A stretch of 12,225 nt of DNA from NCBI GenBank assembly GCA_023434205.1, contig JAEYTB010000159.1:1-12225 (forward strand), written 5' to 3'. The DNA comes from Planctomycetota bacterium. Lineage in GTDB: Bacteria > Planctomycetota > Phycisphaerae > Phycisphaerales > UBA1924. The notes beneath the pieces were generated by a model. The model made no database searches and had not been told where the DNA came from. It was given only the letters and a program-made list of their open reading frames with translations. Below, piece after piece: positions 5,922-12,225 of the stretch. Position 1 is the stretch's first letter. Each line of letters opens with the position of its first letter. A program made the position numbers and the translations under genes.

Positions 5922-6136
5922 CCGCCAGACCGCGGCCCGGAACCATTGACGCCGTGGACCCCGCGCGTCACACTGTGGGACCATATAGGCGTCGGGTCGG
6001 GGCACCTGAAGGCCAAGGTGTGAGGTGGAAGATGAACAGGGCCGAGGAACCGACATGGCGCGGCCTTTCGCGGGACAACTCGCCGACCACTGGCACGCGC
6101 TTTGTGGGATTCTCGGAATGGGGGCTGCCAGTGCCA
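5922..6136 (+). repeat. Repeat copy A: transposase 3'-end plus tail remnant
   Basis: This segment matches 8404-8646 (copy B) nearly base for base over most of its length. It covers the last codons of the transposase, its stop, the GAGGTGGAAGATGAAC segment, and the tail ending GGGGGCTGCCAGTGCCA. Relative to B it lacks one base in the transposase-derived part, 24 bases that include the first REP hairpin, and 3 bases near the end. Copy A overlaps the start of the FG-GAP protein gene. Confidence 0.88.
5943..6023 (+). pseudogene. Remnant of the C-terminus of a REP-associated transposase
   Basis: Twenty-six codons plus stop read PLTPWTPRVTLWDHIG then VGSGHLKAKV, almost the same as the end of the transposase at 7940-8506. 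One base is missing just upstream (after 5928, where copy B has CAGTACC), so the frame is broken and nothing of the catalytic domain remains. It lies in the same orientation as the intact gene. Confidence 0.8.
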
Positions 6137-7927
6137 ACCCCCCTGGTTGATCACCTCAGTTTCGGAGGAACGCCCAGCGAGCCGCTCGAGCCTCGCCAAC
6201 TCCTTGCAGTCACGCTCCTGGAGCCCACCGAGCTGCCGACTCAGGGCAGTGCCGTTGCTGCCCTCGTCATCAACCTTGACGGCGGCGCGCCGGAGCTCCT
6301 GATGGCGGAGTCCACTGGTCTGGCCATGTACAGCAACGGCCAGAGGCAAACTCTGAGCACCGCCGTGAACTTCACGAACCTGCTGGTGGATGTAGATGGC
6401 GATGGCGACTCGGACCTCGTGACTTCTCGGGACGGTCGCCTTTCGTTGCTGCTTCAAGACGGGTCGCGCCCCTTCTCACCACAGGTCCACTTTGTTTCCG
6501 ACGCCTGGTACTCCGACCTCAACGCCGACGGGCAGTTGGATGTGATCAGCAGCCGCCGCCTGATGGGCCCCGGCGCTCCCACCGTGCTCACCATTGCCCT
6601 GAGCGACCCCGCCGGAGGCATCGGCGACTTCGAGCAGCAGGGAATACTCACCGCGCCCGCAGACCTTGCCGCGGCCGACATGGACGGCGATGGCGACATC
6701 GACCTCGTCACCGAGAGCGCTGTACTCCTGAATGATGGCCAAGGCCGCTTCTCGCATGACCGACGAATCATTTTCGGCGGCCTTCCGCTCGCCCGTCAAG
6801 TGGTGACCGCCGACTTCAACGGCGATCAGCGGATGGACTGGGCAATCGCGGCACCGGCGATCCGCCACGCGAACGGAATCCTCGAGCCCGGTTCTCTGCG
6901 TGTGTACACGAATACCACCACCGGCGGCGTCCTCTCGTTTACCCAGGCCGTCTTCGCGAATCCTTCACCAACCCCCACGATCACCGTTGCGGACCTCAAT
7001 GCCGATACCCGCCTCGACATTCTGCTTGCCGGCTTCACCAGCTCGATCGCTGGACAGCCGCCGCCCGATTCGGGCGCCATGGCGGAAGTCTACTTCGGCG
7101 ATGTCGCTTCCGGCTTTGAACGGGCAGCCGTCGCCCGCATGGGCGCGGGGCCCAACGACCCCGCGGCGTGGCGCATTCTGGGCGCCGGGAACCTTCAAGG
7201 CGATTCGGCAGCGGAGTTCATCGGAGCGAGGCCGGGGGTCATAGGTATCTTCCAGCAGGGGCAGGTGACGGGCCCGCGTCTCGGAGCGATGAGCTTCAGC
7301 CCCGGCCGAGCGACCTTCGGGCTGCCGATCACCATTTCAGTCGCCGAGGCGTCCGGTAGTTCCGCGGTCCAATCTGTGAGCTTTTACCGGGACAGCAACG
7401 GGAACAGCATTTTGGACACCACCGACCAGTTTCTTGGGACAGACAGCAGCAGCGGAGGGTGGTCCATACGAACTCGAGCCGATCGCGCCTGGGGCGAGCG
7501 CGCCGTAACTATGTTCGCCGTCGCGACCGACGCCCAGGGCAACACGGGGGAGTCGGTGGGGACGGTAGAAGCCTTGCCGCAGCGGCCCCCCGTCATCCAG
7601 GGCATCGCGGCCTCGGTGTTCATGCAGCGCCTGTGGCTCGGCGGCATGCGGACGACGGTTCTGCTCGAGCCGCAGGAGGCGTCTGATCCCAACGGGGCGC
7701 TCCGGGAAGTCCGATACTACGTTGACAGAAACCACAACAACATCATCGACCGCCGCGATGTGCTCGTCCGCCCGGCAACGGCCCAGACCGGCTTTCGCGC
7801 CACGATTCAGATCCACCCGGGCTGGCTCCGTGGCACACTGGTGAGGTTCATCGGCGTTGCCCGGGATCGGGCGGGCCTCCCCAGCGCACCCGTGTTCCAG
7901 ATGCTGGACCTGTGGACACCGAGGTAA
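6032..7927 (+). CDS. FG-GAP/VCBS-repeat protein with LEPR-x-LL motif; N-terminus encoded by a transposon-derived repeat
   Basis: A 631-residue repeat protein, probably meant for the cell surface or outside. LEPRQLLA (52-59) is the N-terminal motif common in planctomycetal exported proteins. Calcium-binding FG-GAP/VCBS repeats follow, with cores VDVDGDGDSD (119-128), SDLNADGQLD (161-170), ADMDGDGDID (215-224), ADFNGDQRMD (260-269) and ADLNADTRLD (320-329), predicting a beta-propeller. Residues about 415-631 are two Ig/cadherin-like segments with further Asp/Asn loops (DSNGNSILD at 454-462, DRNHNNIID at 565-573). The ATG at 6032 has a good AGGTGG site, but that site, the ATG and about 35 codons belong to repeat copy A. 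They carry no signal peptide. An in-frame GTG at 6131 would place LEPR at residue 19, closer to the usual position. The stop is 12 bases before the transposase start. Codon usage is less GC-extreme than in gspE. Function unknown. Confidence 0.85.
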   Translation: MNRAEEPTWRGLSRDNSPTTGTRFVGFSEWGLPVPTPLVDHLSFGGTPSEPLEPRQLLAVTLLEPTELPTQGSAVAALVINLDGGAPELLMAESTGLAMYSNGQRQTLSTAVNFTNLLVDVDGDGDSDLVTSRDGRLSLLLQDGSRPFSPQVHFVSDAWYSDLNADGQLDVISSRRLMGPGAPTVLTIALSDPAGGIGDFEQQGILTAPADLAAADMDGDGDIDLVTESAVLLNDGQGRFSHDRRIIFGGLPLARQVVTADFNGDQRMDWAIAAPAIRHANGILEPGSLRVYTNTTTGGVLSFTQAVFANPSPTPTITVADLNADTRLDILLAGFTSSIAGQPPPDSGAMAEVYFGDVASGFERAAVARMGAGPNDPAAWRILGAGNLQGDSAAEFIGARPGVIGIFQQGQVTGPRLGAMSFSPGRATFGLPITISVAEASGSSAVQSVSFYRDSNGNSILDTTDQFLGTDSSSGGWSIRTRADRAWGERAVTMFAVATDAQGNTGESVGTVEALPQRPPVIQGIAASVFMQRLWLGGMRTTVLLEPQEASDPNGALREVRYYVDRNHNNIIDRRDVLVRPATAQTGFRATIQIHPGWLRGTLVRFIGVARDRAGLPSAPVFQMLDLWTPR

Positions 7928-7939
7928 GGGGACGCTCGA

Positions 7940-8506
7940 GTGCGTGGCCGCGGCGCCGAGGTGCGTAGGCCGTCACCAGCAAAGTGCGGCGGAGTCCTGT
8001 GGGTGCGCGACGGCCCGCGCCGCATGCTCGCGCGATCCCTCGAGCGCGCCATCGTCAACCAAGGCTGGCTGCTGCACGGCTTCGTGTTCATGCCCGAGCA
8101 CGTGCACCTGCTCGTGCGTTCCATGCGCGAGACCTGCACCGCCGCCGCGCTGCTCGCGGCCATCAAGCGGCCGATGTCCTTCCGCGTCAAGAAGGCGCTG
8201 GAGGCCGCGAATAACCCCCTCCTGCACGAGCTGACCATCCGCGAGCGGCCCGGCAAGACGGCGTTCCGCTTCTGGCAGGAGGGTGCCGGCCACGACGCCA
8301 ACATCGGCCACGACGATACCGCCGATGTGCTGCGGTACATCCACCTCAACCCCGTGCGCCGCGGGCTGGTCACCGACGCCGCCGAGTGGCCCTGGTCCAG
8401 TTTCCGCCAGTACCGCGGCCTGGAACCATTGACGCCGTGGACCCCGCGCGTCACACTGTGGGACCACATCGGTGGCGGCTGGGGGCACCTGAAGGGCAAG
8501 GTGTGA
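7940..8506 (+). CDS. REP-associated (Y1/HUH) transposase, probably defective
   Basis: A 188-residue protein of the REP-associated tyrosine transposase family, which nicks and joins single-stranded DNA at REP hairpins. The metal-binding HUH motif is PEHVHLL with H54 and H56. Other family blocks are LLAAIKRPMSFRVK (71-84), TIRERPGK (99-106), FRFWQEG (109-115), RYIHLNPVRRGLV (132-144) and WPWSSFRQY (150-158). Where relatives have FWQEGPGYD with the catalytic Tyr, this one has FWQEGAGHD: H118, codon CAC. The first ~20 residues do not resemble the usual first beta-strand, while another frame at 7972-8001 reads VTSKVRRSPV, which would fit that strand, so a frameshift near 8000 is possible. The GTG start has an AAGGGG Shine-Dalgarno (7926-7931) overlapping the end of the FG-GAP gene. 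Its 3' end and tail recur as copies A and C. Confidence 0.8.
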   Translation: MRGRGAEVRRPSPAKCGGVLWVRDGPRRMLARSLERAIVNQGWLLHGFVFMPEHVHLLVRSMRETCTAAALLAAIKRPMSFRVKKALEAANNPLLHELTIRERPGKTAFRFWQEGAGHDANIGHDDTADVLRYIHLNPVRRGLVTDAAEWPWSSFRQYRGLEPLTPWTPRVTLWDHIGGGWGHLKGKV

Positions 8507-8646
8507 GGTGGAAGATGAACCGGGCCGAGGAACCGACATGGCGGGTCGCGCGGCGGGACAACTCGCCGAAGCCGCACTGGCGGATGAAACCGCCAGTGGC
8601 ACGCCGTTTTGTGGGATTTTCGGAGAAAGGGGGGCTGCCAGTGCCA
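8404..8646 (+). repeat. Repeat copy B: transposase 3' end with intact REP-like tail
   Basis: This is the longest of the three copies and the one attached to the transposase. After the TGA at 8504-8506 it carries GAGGTGGAAG, an ATG at 8515 opening a 57-codon frame to 8688, and the REP-like hairpins. The direct-repeat partner is copy A at 5922-6136, and the inverted partner is copy C at 10384-10579. From 8647 to 8757 I see no further structure worth calling. Confidence 0.88.
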
Positions 8647-8647
8647 C
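8575..8647. repeat. REP-like double hairpin in copy B
   Basis: Hairpin 1 is CACTGGCGG ATGAAA CCGCCAGTG, a perfect 9-bp stem (8575-8583 with 8590-8598). Hairpin 2 pairs GTGGCAC (8596-8602) with GTGCCAC (8641-8647). The two share three bases, so they compete. The 9-bp hairpin with the same loop is preserved in copy C at 10433-10456 and is deleted in copy A. Confidence 0.75.
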
Positions 8648-8757
8648 CAGCCCTTCTCGCCGCGGTCGGGAGGCGCGTGCGGTCATGACGATTTAGCCCT
8701 GTCGGATGACCGGTGAGCGAAGCTCTGTAGCACGGTGAGGTCGGTGCCACCGGCCCT

Positions 8758-10287
8758 CTATCTACCTTTCGCCTCCATTCTCAACTGACTGAGGTCGAAG
8801 ATCACTAAGTGATCGACATCGTCACGAACCACCGGTGAGTACTCATGCGCGACGCAAACCATTTTACCGCCAACACGCGGCACATGCACGACCGGGTCAC
8901 GTAGCGACCCAAACAGAAGTCTCGCAATCGTTTCACTGTTGGCGGGGTTTATGATCGCAACATGCCCTCGAGCGGCATGGCACACCAATGCGCCATCGAG
9001 TACGTCGACCGGCATAGTTGGCTGCAGCGCATCGGTATTTGACACATCAATACATTCCATAAGCATGCCGCGGCTGACATCATACCTTACAACACCTTCC
9101 GCCCCAGCGTTCAGATGCACATGGCATCCATGCGGCTGAATCTGCCCTTGCCCCGCGATATAGTTGTTCACCGACGCTCGCCATAGAATCGTCGCAAGCC
9201 CGTCCTGTATCCTATAAACGTTTAAGTCACAGCGATCCGACTCGTCAGCCTCGGCTGTGCTCGGTGCCGAAATTATGTATACCGCTCCGTCACACGTCAA
9301 GAGCCTTTGCCTTCTCCCCAGGATACTCGCGCCAGACTTTTGGGCATACACGTCCTCACTCAGTACTGTTGTAACACTTCCATGGCGTGGACGCCACCTG
9401 ACAACCATGCTATGCGATTCTGTAGAGTCGAGCGCGCTATAATATACCACCGGATCGCCGCCCTCTCCCATAATGCCGAGGATGTACGACGGGCTATGGT
9501 CTCCGTTCCGAAATGGTCCAGACTGAGCTTCCGCTATGGTCCGGCCGTCCGACAGCCGTATCCAACGCAAAGAATGCAACGTTCCGCTTATTGCGGCATG
9601 CACGCCGTCCGGCGCCACCAACACACCACCCATTGGAAAGCCACGCATAGTGCAAATAGTCCGCTTGACGACAAATGTAGCAGGGTCAAGCTCAACGAGT
9701 CGGGTTACCCGTGTAACATGCCTAGTCAGCCACCTGTACTGAGTACGCTCCTTGAGTCGGTCACAGCTCTCACTCCATATTTCAGGTGGCGAAGACGCAT
9801 TACCTCCTGATCGGGCGTAGGCTGCCACACCAACTACTATAATCGCGGCTATCGCGGCACCACCCCATACTCGCACTCCTCGGAGCAATCTGGTGCAACC
9901 GATAATCGGGGGCGTTGTTCGGAAACACGATCCGCATTCGGTGCATCGAGTCCCTGTCGGCTCCGCGCATCCTGATGATGGTCGCCTGGTTGATTTGGCG
10001 TCTGCCTCGCAATTACACTTGCGACAATACACTTTGCCTATGGCCTGTGGCCGTTGGTAGATAGCGAGTGATCGCCATAATGCGACTAAGACGACAGATC
10101 CAATTAACAGTCCGGTTCCGACCGGAATCATCTGGACTATCAAAAACCAGAGATCCACCGAAACACCGTCAACCAGGCCGTACAATCGTCCGGAACTGAC
10201 GCAGTGCTGAATGTCGTATATGCGAGTGCTCCCCGGCACCAGCACCTGGTTGATCGGGTCAATGGCGATTGTTGACTGCGCAGCCAT
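8758..10287 (-). CDS. Two-helix membrane protein with cysteine-rich zinc-ribbon-like loop and repeat-like C-terminal domain
   Basis: A 509-residue protein that I do not recognise by name. A hydrophobic helix at about 47-71 (LWFLIVQMIPVGTGLLIG onward) is followed by a loop with CRKCNC (C88, C91, C93), C107 and CTECGSC (C115, C118, C121), resembling the short zinc ribbons of planctomycetal membrane proteins. A second helix (VWGGAAIAAIIVVGVAAYA) lies at about 141-159. The remaining ~350 residues are beta-rich with repeated phrases such as LVAPDGVHAAIS, VVRYDVSRG and HVAIINPANSETI, suggesting a propeller-like sensor or binding domain. The ATG at 10287 is used; a GTG at 10305 is equally open, and neither has a Shine-Dalgarno. 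Base composition is visibly lower in GC with mixed third positions, unlike the flanking genes, which suggests transfer. It lies between the inverted repeat copies B and C. Confidence 0.75.
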   Translation of the reverse strand: MAAQSTIAIDPINQVLVPGSTRIYDIQHCVSSGRLYGLVDGVSVDLWFLIVQMIPVGTGLLIGSVVLVALWRSLAIYQRPQAIGKVYCRKCNCEADAKSTRRPSSGCAEPTGTRCTECGSCFRTTPPIIGCTRLLRGVRVWGGAAIAAIIVVGVAAYARSGGNASSPPEIWSESCDRLKERTQYRWLTRHVTRVTRLVELDPATFVVKRTICTMRGFPMGGVLVAPDGVHAAISGTLHSLRWIRLSDGRTIAEAQSGPFRNGDHSPSYILGIMGEGGDPVVYYSALDSTESHSMVVRWRPRHGSVTTVLSEDVYAQKSGASILGRRQRLLTCDGAVYIISAPSTAEADESDRCDLNVYRIQDGLATILWRASVNNYIAGQGQIQPHGCHVHLNAGAEGVVRYDVSRGMLMECIDVSNTDALQPTMPVDVLDGALVCHAARGHVAIINPANSETIARLLFGSLRDPVVHVPRVGGKMVCVAHEYSPVVRDDVDHLVIFDLSQLRMEAKGR

Positions 10288-10333
10288 CTTTAAAAACCGA
10301 TGCACGCTCTGACATTCGATCTCACTGATTCAG

Positions 10334-10339
10334 AGTGTA
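10334..10339 (-). promoter_or_regulatory. -10-like TACACT upstream of the membrane-protein gene
   Basis: TACACT on the minus strand lies 28 bases before the GTG at 10305 and 46 before the ATG at 10287. TTGATA precedes it by seven bases, echoing TTGACG seven bases before TACAGT at gspE. It is a candidate promoter element only. Confidence 0.3.
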
Positions 10340-10383
10340 TTTTGCGTATCAATCGGACACTATGGGGCACTTTCCGCCGGCGG

Positions 10384-10579
10384 GTGGCACTGGCGGTGCC
10401 CCTTCTCCCCAAAACCCCACAAAACGGCGTGCCACTGGCGGTTTCATCCGCCAGTGCGGTTTCGGCGAGTTGCCCTTTGACACTGCCCACCTTGTCGGTT
10501 CCTCGGCCCCGTTTATTGCTGCTCCACGCCGATCCCCGCCACACACTCTCCCACGCGGCGTCCACGCCGTCAACGCAAT
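10384..10579 (-). repeat. Repeat copy C: inverted, degenerate transposase-tail remnant
   Basis: Read on the minus strand this starts TTGACGGCGTGGAC just after the stop of the DUF4340 gene, matching TTGACGCCGTGGAC of copies A and B. It then diverges and regains close match from GGGCCGAGGAACCGAC to GCCAGTGCCAC. The 9-bp hairpin (10433-10441 with 10448-10456) is intact, including its loop. The ATG found in A and B is ATA here. An extra 7-bp inverted repeat GGGGCAC/GTGCCCC lies at 10364-10402. The copy fills most of the gene-free stretch 10306-10582. Confidence 0.85.
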
Positions 10580-10582
10580 CAC

Positions 10583-12043
10583 TCACCCCTCCGGCGGCAA
10601 CACATCCTCAAGCCAATGCCCGACCGCACTGGCATCCGCCCCGAAGTACACCCGATAGATCCCCCCCACCCGCAGCACCAGCGCCGCCTGCGGTTCCGCG
10701 GCAGCTTCTCCCTTCTTCGCCGCGGGCGCAACCACCGCCGTCCCGACCCCGATGTCCGCCCCCGCCCCCGTCGCCTCCACCACCAGCCGCACAAACCCCC
10801 GCGTCCCCGCCGGCGGCTCCCGCCCCACCGCATCCGCCGGCCGCCCGGTCAGCACCTTCAGAAGCCGCTCGATCGCGGCGACTTCCTCCGCACCCGCCGC
10901 CCGCGCCGTCTCCGCACCAACCGGGGTCACCTGCCACTCATCGATATACCGCCCGACCACGACCCGACGACCCGGCAGCGGACCCGGCGCAGACTCCCTC
11001 ATCGCATCATCATCCCGCACCACCGTCACGCGGCTGACATCCACCGCCGCCGCCTGCACCGCCTGCCTCGCCAGGTACACCGGCAGCTCCGCCGTCAGCG
11101 CGTTGAGGTCCTGGCGCGAAACCACCGCCAGCACCGGCCCCCACGCCGGCGTCATCTCCCTCGCCGCAGGGTTCAGCCACTGCGCCCGCACGCTCGCGAA
11201 CAGCCGCTCGCCCGTCCCATCCACCGGGCCCCCGATCTTGAGCTGCTGCACCAGCACCGTGCGCTCCACATCCCCATCCTTCACCACGCGGAAGTCCGTC
11301 TCGGTGTCGATGACCGCCTCGGGGTTGTGCAGCCCCAGCGTCTTCTCGTCCCCCGGCGCCCCGTCCACGATCCGTTCCAGCCTCAGCCCCGTCAGCGTCC
11401 GCGAAAGCTGCTCGCACGCCTCCTGGTCCGCCGGCGCAATCACCGGCGCCTGCACCCCCCACCGCCCCGCCACCCGCGCGACCACCACCTGCCGCCCGAT
11501 CGTCTGCAGCCGAACCCGCGAGAACTCCTCGGTCACGAACGGCGCGGGCTCCCGCCACGCCTTCAACGCGCCCCTCTCGAACATCCTCGCGATGCCCGCG
11601 TCCGCCAGCCTGAACGCGTCCGGCGGACCCTCGATCTTCACGAGCACCCTGCCCCCCAGCACATCGCCCGACACGCGGAACCGTTGCAGCTTCGCAGCGC
11701 CGCCGACATGAACCGTCAGCGCCTCCGCCGGCCCGGCCTCCGCGACCGGAGCCCCATCCACCTCCGACATCAGCTTGATCGCCGCATGCACGCGCGACGC
11801 GCGCACCGGCCAGGTGTTCTCCCCGTCCTTCAACAACCACAGCGCGGGAATGTCCGACGGCTCTATCGTCGCGCGCTGGCCGTCCGCCCACTGCAGCCCG
11901 ATCATGTTCACTTGGGCAGGAAAGATGCTCGCGAGCCATGTCCGGGCGGGCGGGTCCGGCTGCTGCGGCCTGAGCAGGAAGTACGCCCCCCCGATCCCCA
12001 GCAGCGCCAGGACCAGGGCCACAATCGCGGCTTTGGTGTTCAC
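10583..12043 (-). CDS. DUF4340-type membrane-anchored protein
   Basis: A 486-residue protein with one N-terminal transmembrane anchor (residues about 5-25, AAIVALVLALLGIGGAYFLL) and a large extracytoplasmic beta-rich region. The layout suggests the DUF4340 family: repeated units of the form W, P-x-x-x-A-D, then a helix (for example WGVQAPVIAPADQEACEQLS near 195-214), with a related segment WQVTPVGAETARAAGAEEVA later. In many bacteria such proteins accompany gliding-type ABC transporters; here no transporter is visible. The gene follows metF by 15 bases on the same strand and may share its transcript. The start is GTG at 12043 with no Shine-Dalgarno, and TACACT stands six bases before it. Family assignment is from pattern recognition and is moderately sure. 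The stop lies immediately beside repeat copy C. Confidence 0.85.
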   Translation of the reverse strand: MNTKAAIVALVLALLGIGGAYFLLRPQQPDPPARTWLASIFPAQVNMIGLQWADGQRATIEPSDIPALWLLKDGENTWPVRASRVHAAIKLMSEVDGAPVAEAGPAEALTVHVGGAAKLQRFRVSGDVLGGRVLVKIEGPPDAFRLADAGIARMFERGALKAWREPAPFVTEEFSRVRLQTIGRQVVVARVAGRWGVQAPVIAPADQEACEQLSRTLTGLRLERIVDGAPGDEKTLGLHNPEAVIDTETDFRVVKDGDVERTVLVQQLKIGGPVDGTGERLFASVRAQWLNPAAREMTPAWGPVLAVVSRQDLNALTAELPVYLARQAVQAAAVDVSRVTVVRDDDAMRESAPGPLPGRRVVVGRYIDEWQVTPVGAETARAAGAEEVAAIERLLKVLTGRPADAVGREPPAGTRGFVRLVVEATGAGADIGVGTAVVAPAAKKGEAAAEPQAALVLRVGGIYRVYFGADASAVGHWLEDVLPPEG

Positions 12044-12049
12044 GCCCGC

Positions 12050-12055
12050 AGTGTA
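12050..12055 (-). promoter_or_regulatory. -10-like TACACT before the DUF4340 gene
   Basis: TACACT on the minus strand ends six bases before the GTG at 12043, the same spacing as at the F-type gene. It begins three bases after the metF stop codon. Because metF is so close, this could be an internal promoter or chance. Confidence 0.3.
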
Positions 12056-12058
12056 GTG

Positions 12059-12225
12059 TCAGCCACGCAGCCCCTGGGAGTCCTTCACCCCCAGCGTCGC
12101 GTAGATCTCCCGCGTCGCCGTCGAGCGGTTCAGCGTGTAGAAGTGAATCCCCGCCACGTTGTGATCCAGGAGGTCGCGGCACTGCTCCGTCGCCCAATGC
12201 ACCCCCACCCGCCGCACCGCGTCCT
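12059..12225 (-). CDS. metF: 5,10-methylenetetrahydrofolate reductase, C-terminal 54 codons
   Basis: The visible end of a MetF protein, which reduces methylene-tetrahydrofolate to methyl-tetrahydrofolate for methionine synthesis. The readable part includes GVHWATEQCRDLLDHNVAGI and HFYTLNRSTATREIYATLG. This is the conserved C-terminal block of the TIM-barrel enzyme, where G(V/I)H(W/Y)ATEQ and GxHFYTLNRS are family hallmarks. It ends after a short tail (VKDSQGLRG) with TGA. The N-terminal part, including the flavin and NADH sites, lies beyond the right edge. The DUF4340 gene starts 15 bases after its stop. Confidence 0.93.
   Translation of the reverse strand, partial: DAVRRVGVHWATEQCRDLLDHNVAGIHFYTLNRSTATREIYATLGVKDSQGLRG

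Noticed and set aside
5984..5989. TATAGG in copy A as a new promoter for the FG-GAP gene
   Set aside because: The base changes from copy B do create an AT-rich hexamer, but the only TTGACG lies 32 bases upstream and no other support is visible.
4910..6031. Arg/His/Pro-rich plus-strand open frame running from inside gspE into the FG-GAP frame
   Set aside because: It overlaps gspE out of frame, is low complexity, and crosses the palindrome cluster. Only the part from 6032 (or 6131) has a ribosome site and domain content.
10300..11037. Plus-strand Pro/Ala/His-rich open frame across copy C and the DUF4340 gene
   Set aside because: It is antisense to the DUF4340 gene and to the repeat remnant, low in complexity and without a recognisable domain.

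Overview
The window looks like a chromosomal segment of a high-GC member of the Planctomycetota, probably a Phycisphaerae-like lineage. This is inferred from three things seen in the sequence: strongly C-ending codons in most genes, an LEPR-x-LL N-terminal motif in a secreted-type repeat protein, and a short CxxC zinc-ribbon in a membrane protein of planctomycetal style. No rRNA, tRNA or CRISPR array was seen.

Left part (1-5684) is ordinary chromosomal content. On the minus strand are the N-terminal 316 residues of a GspF/PilC-type inner-membrane protein (1-950), an exported glutathione-peroxidase-family protein (1037-1690) and a 57-residue lipoprotein (1749-1922). Divergently, on the plus strand, lie a double-domain 6-pyruvoyl-tetrahydropterin synthase (2027-2830), a three-gene unit with a winged-helix-like protein and two tiny three-helix membrane proteins (2947-3952), and a full-length GspE/PilB-type secretion ATPase (3999-5684). 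GspE and GspF are assembly partners but here sit on opposite strands about 3 kb apart.

Middle part (5685-10582) is an accessory island. It starts with a 26-bp direct repeat pair, a terminator-like hairpin and a cluster of perfect palindromes. Three copies of one repeat follow: copy A (5922-6136, plus), copy B (8404-8646, plus) and copy C (10384-10579, minus). Copy B is the 3' end and tail of a REP-associated (Y1/HUH) transposase gene, 7940-8506; copies A and C are remnants of the same 3' end and tail. Between A and B lies an FG-GAP/VCBS repeat protein (6032-7927) whose ribosome binding site, start codon and first ~35 codons come from repeat copy A. Between B and C lies a visibly less GC-rich gene for a two-helix membrane protein with a cysteine cluster (8758-10287). 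The transposase has His where the family normally has the catalytic Tyr, and its N-terminus does not look intact.

Right part (10583-12225) returns to high-GC chromosomal genes on the minus strand: a DUF4340-type membrane-anchored protein, and upstream of it the last 54 codons of metF.

A recurring feature is a TACACT or TACAGT hexamer placed 5 to 8 bases before start codons that lack a clear Shine-Dalgarno sequence, suggesting leaderless transcripts for gspF, the pterin synthase, gspE and possibly the DUF4340 gene.
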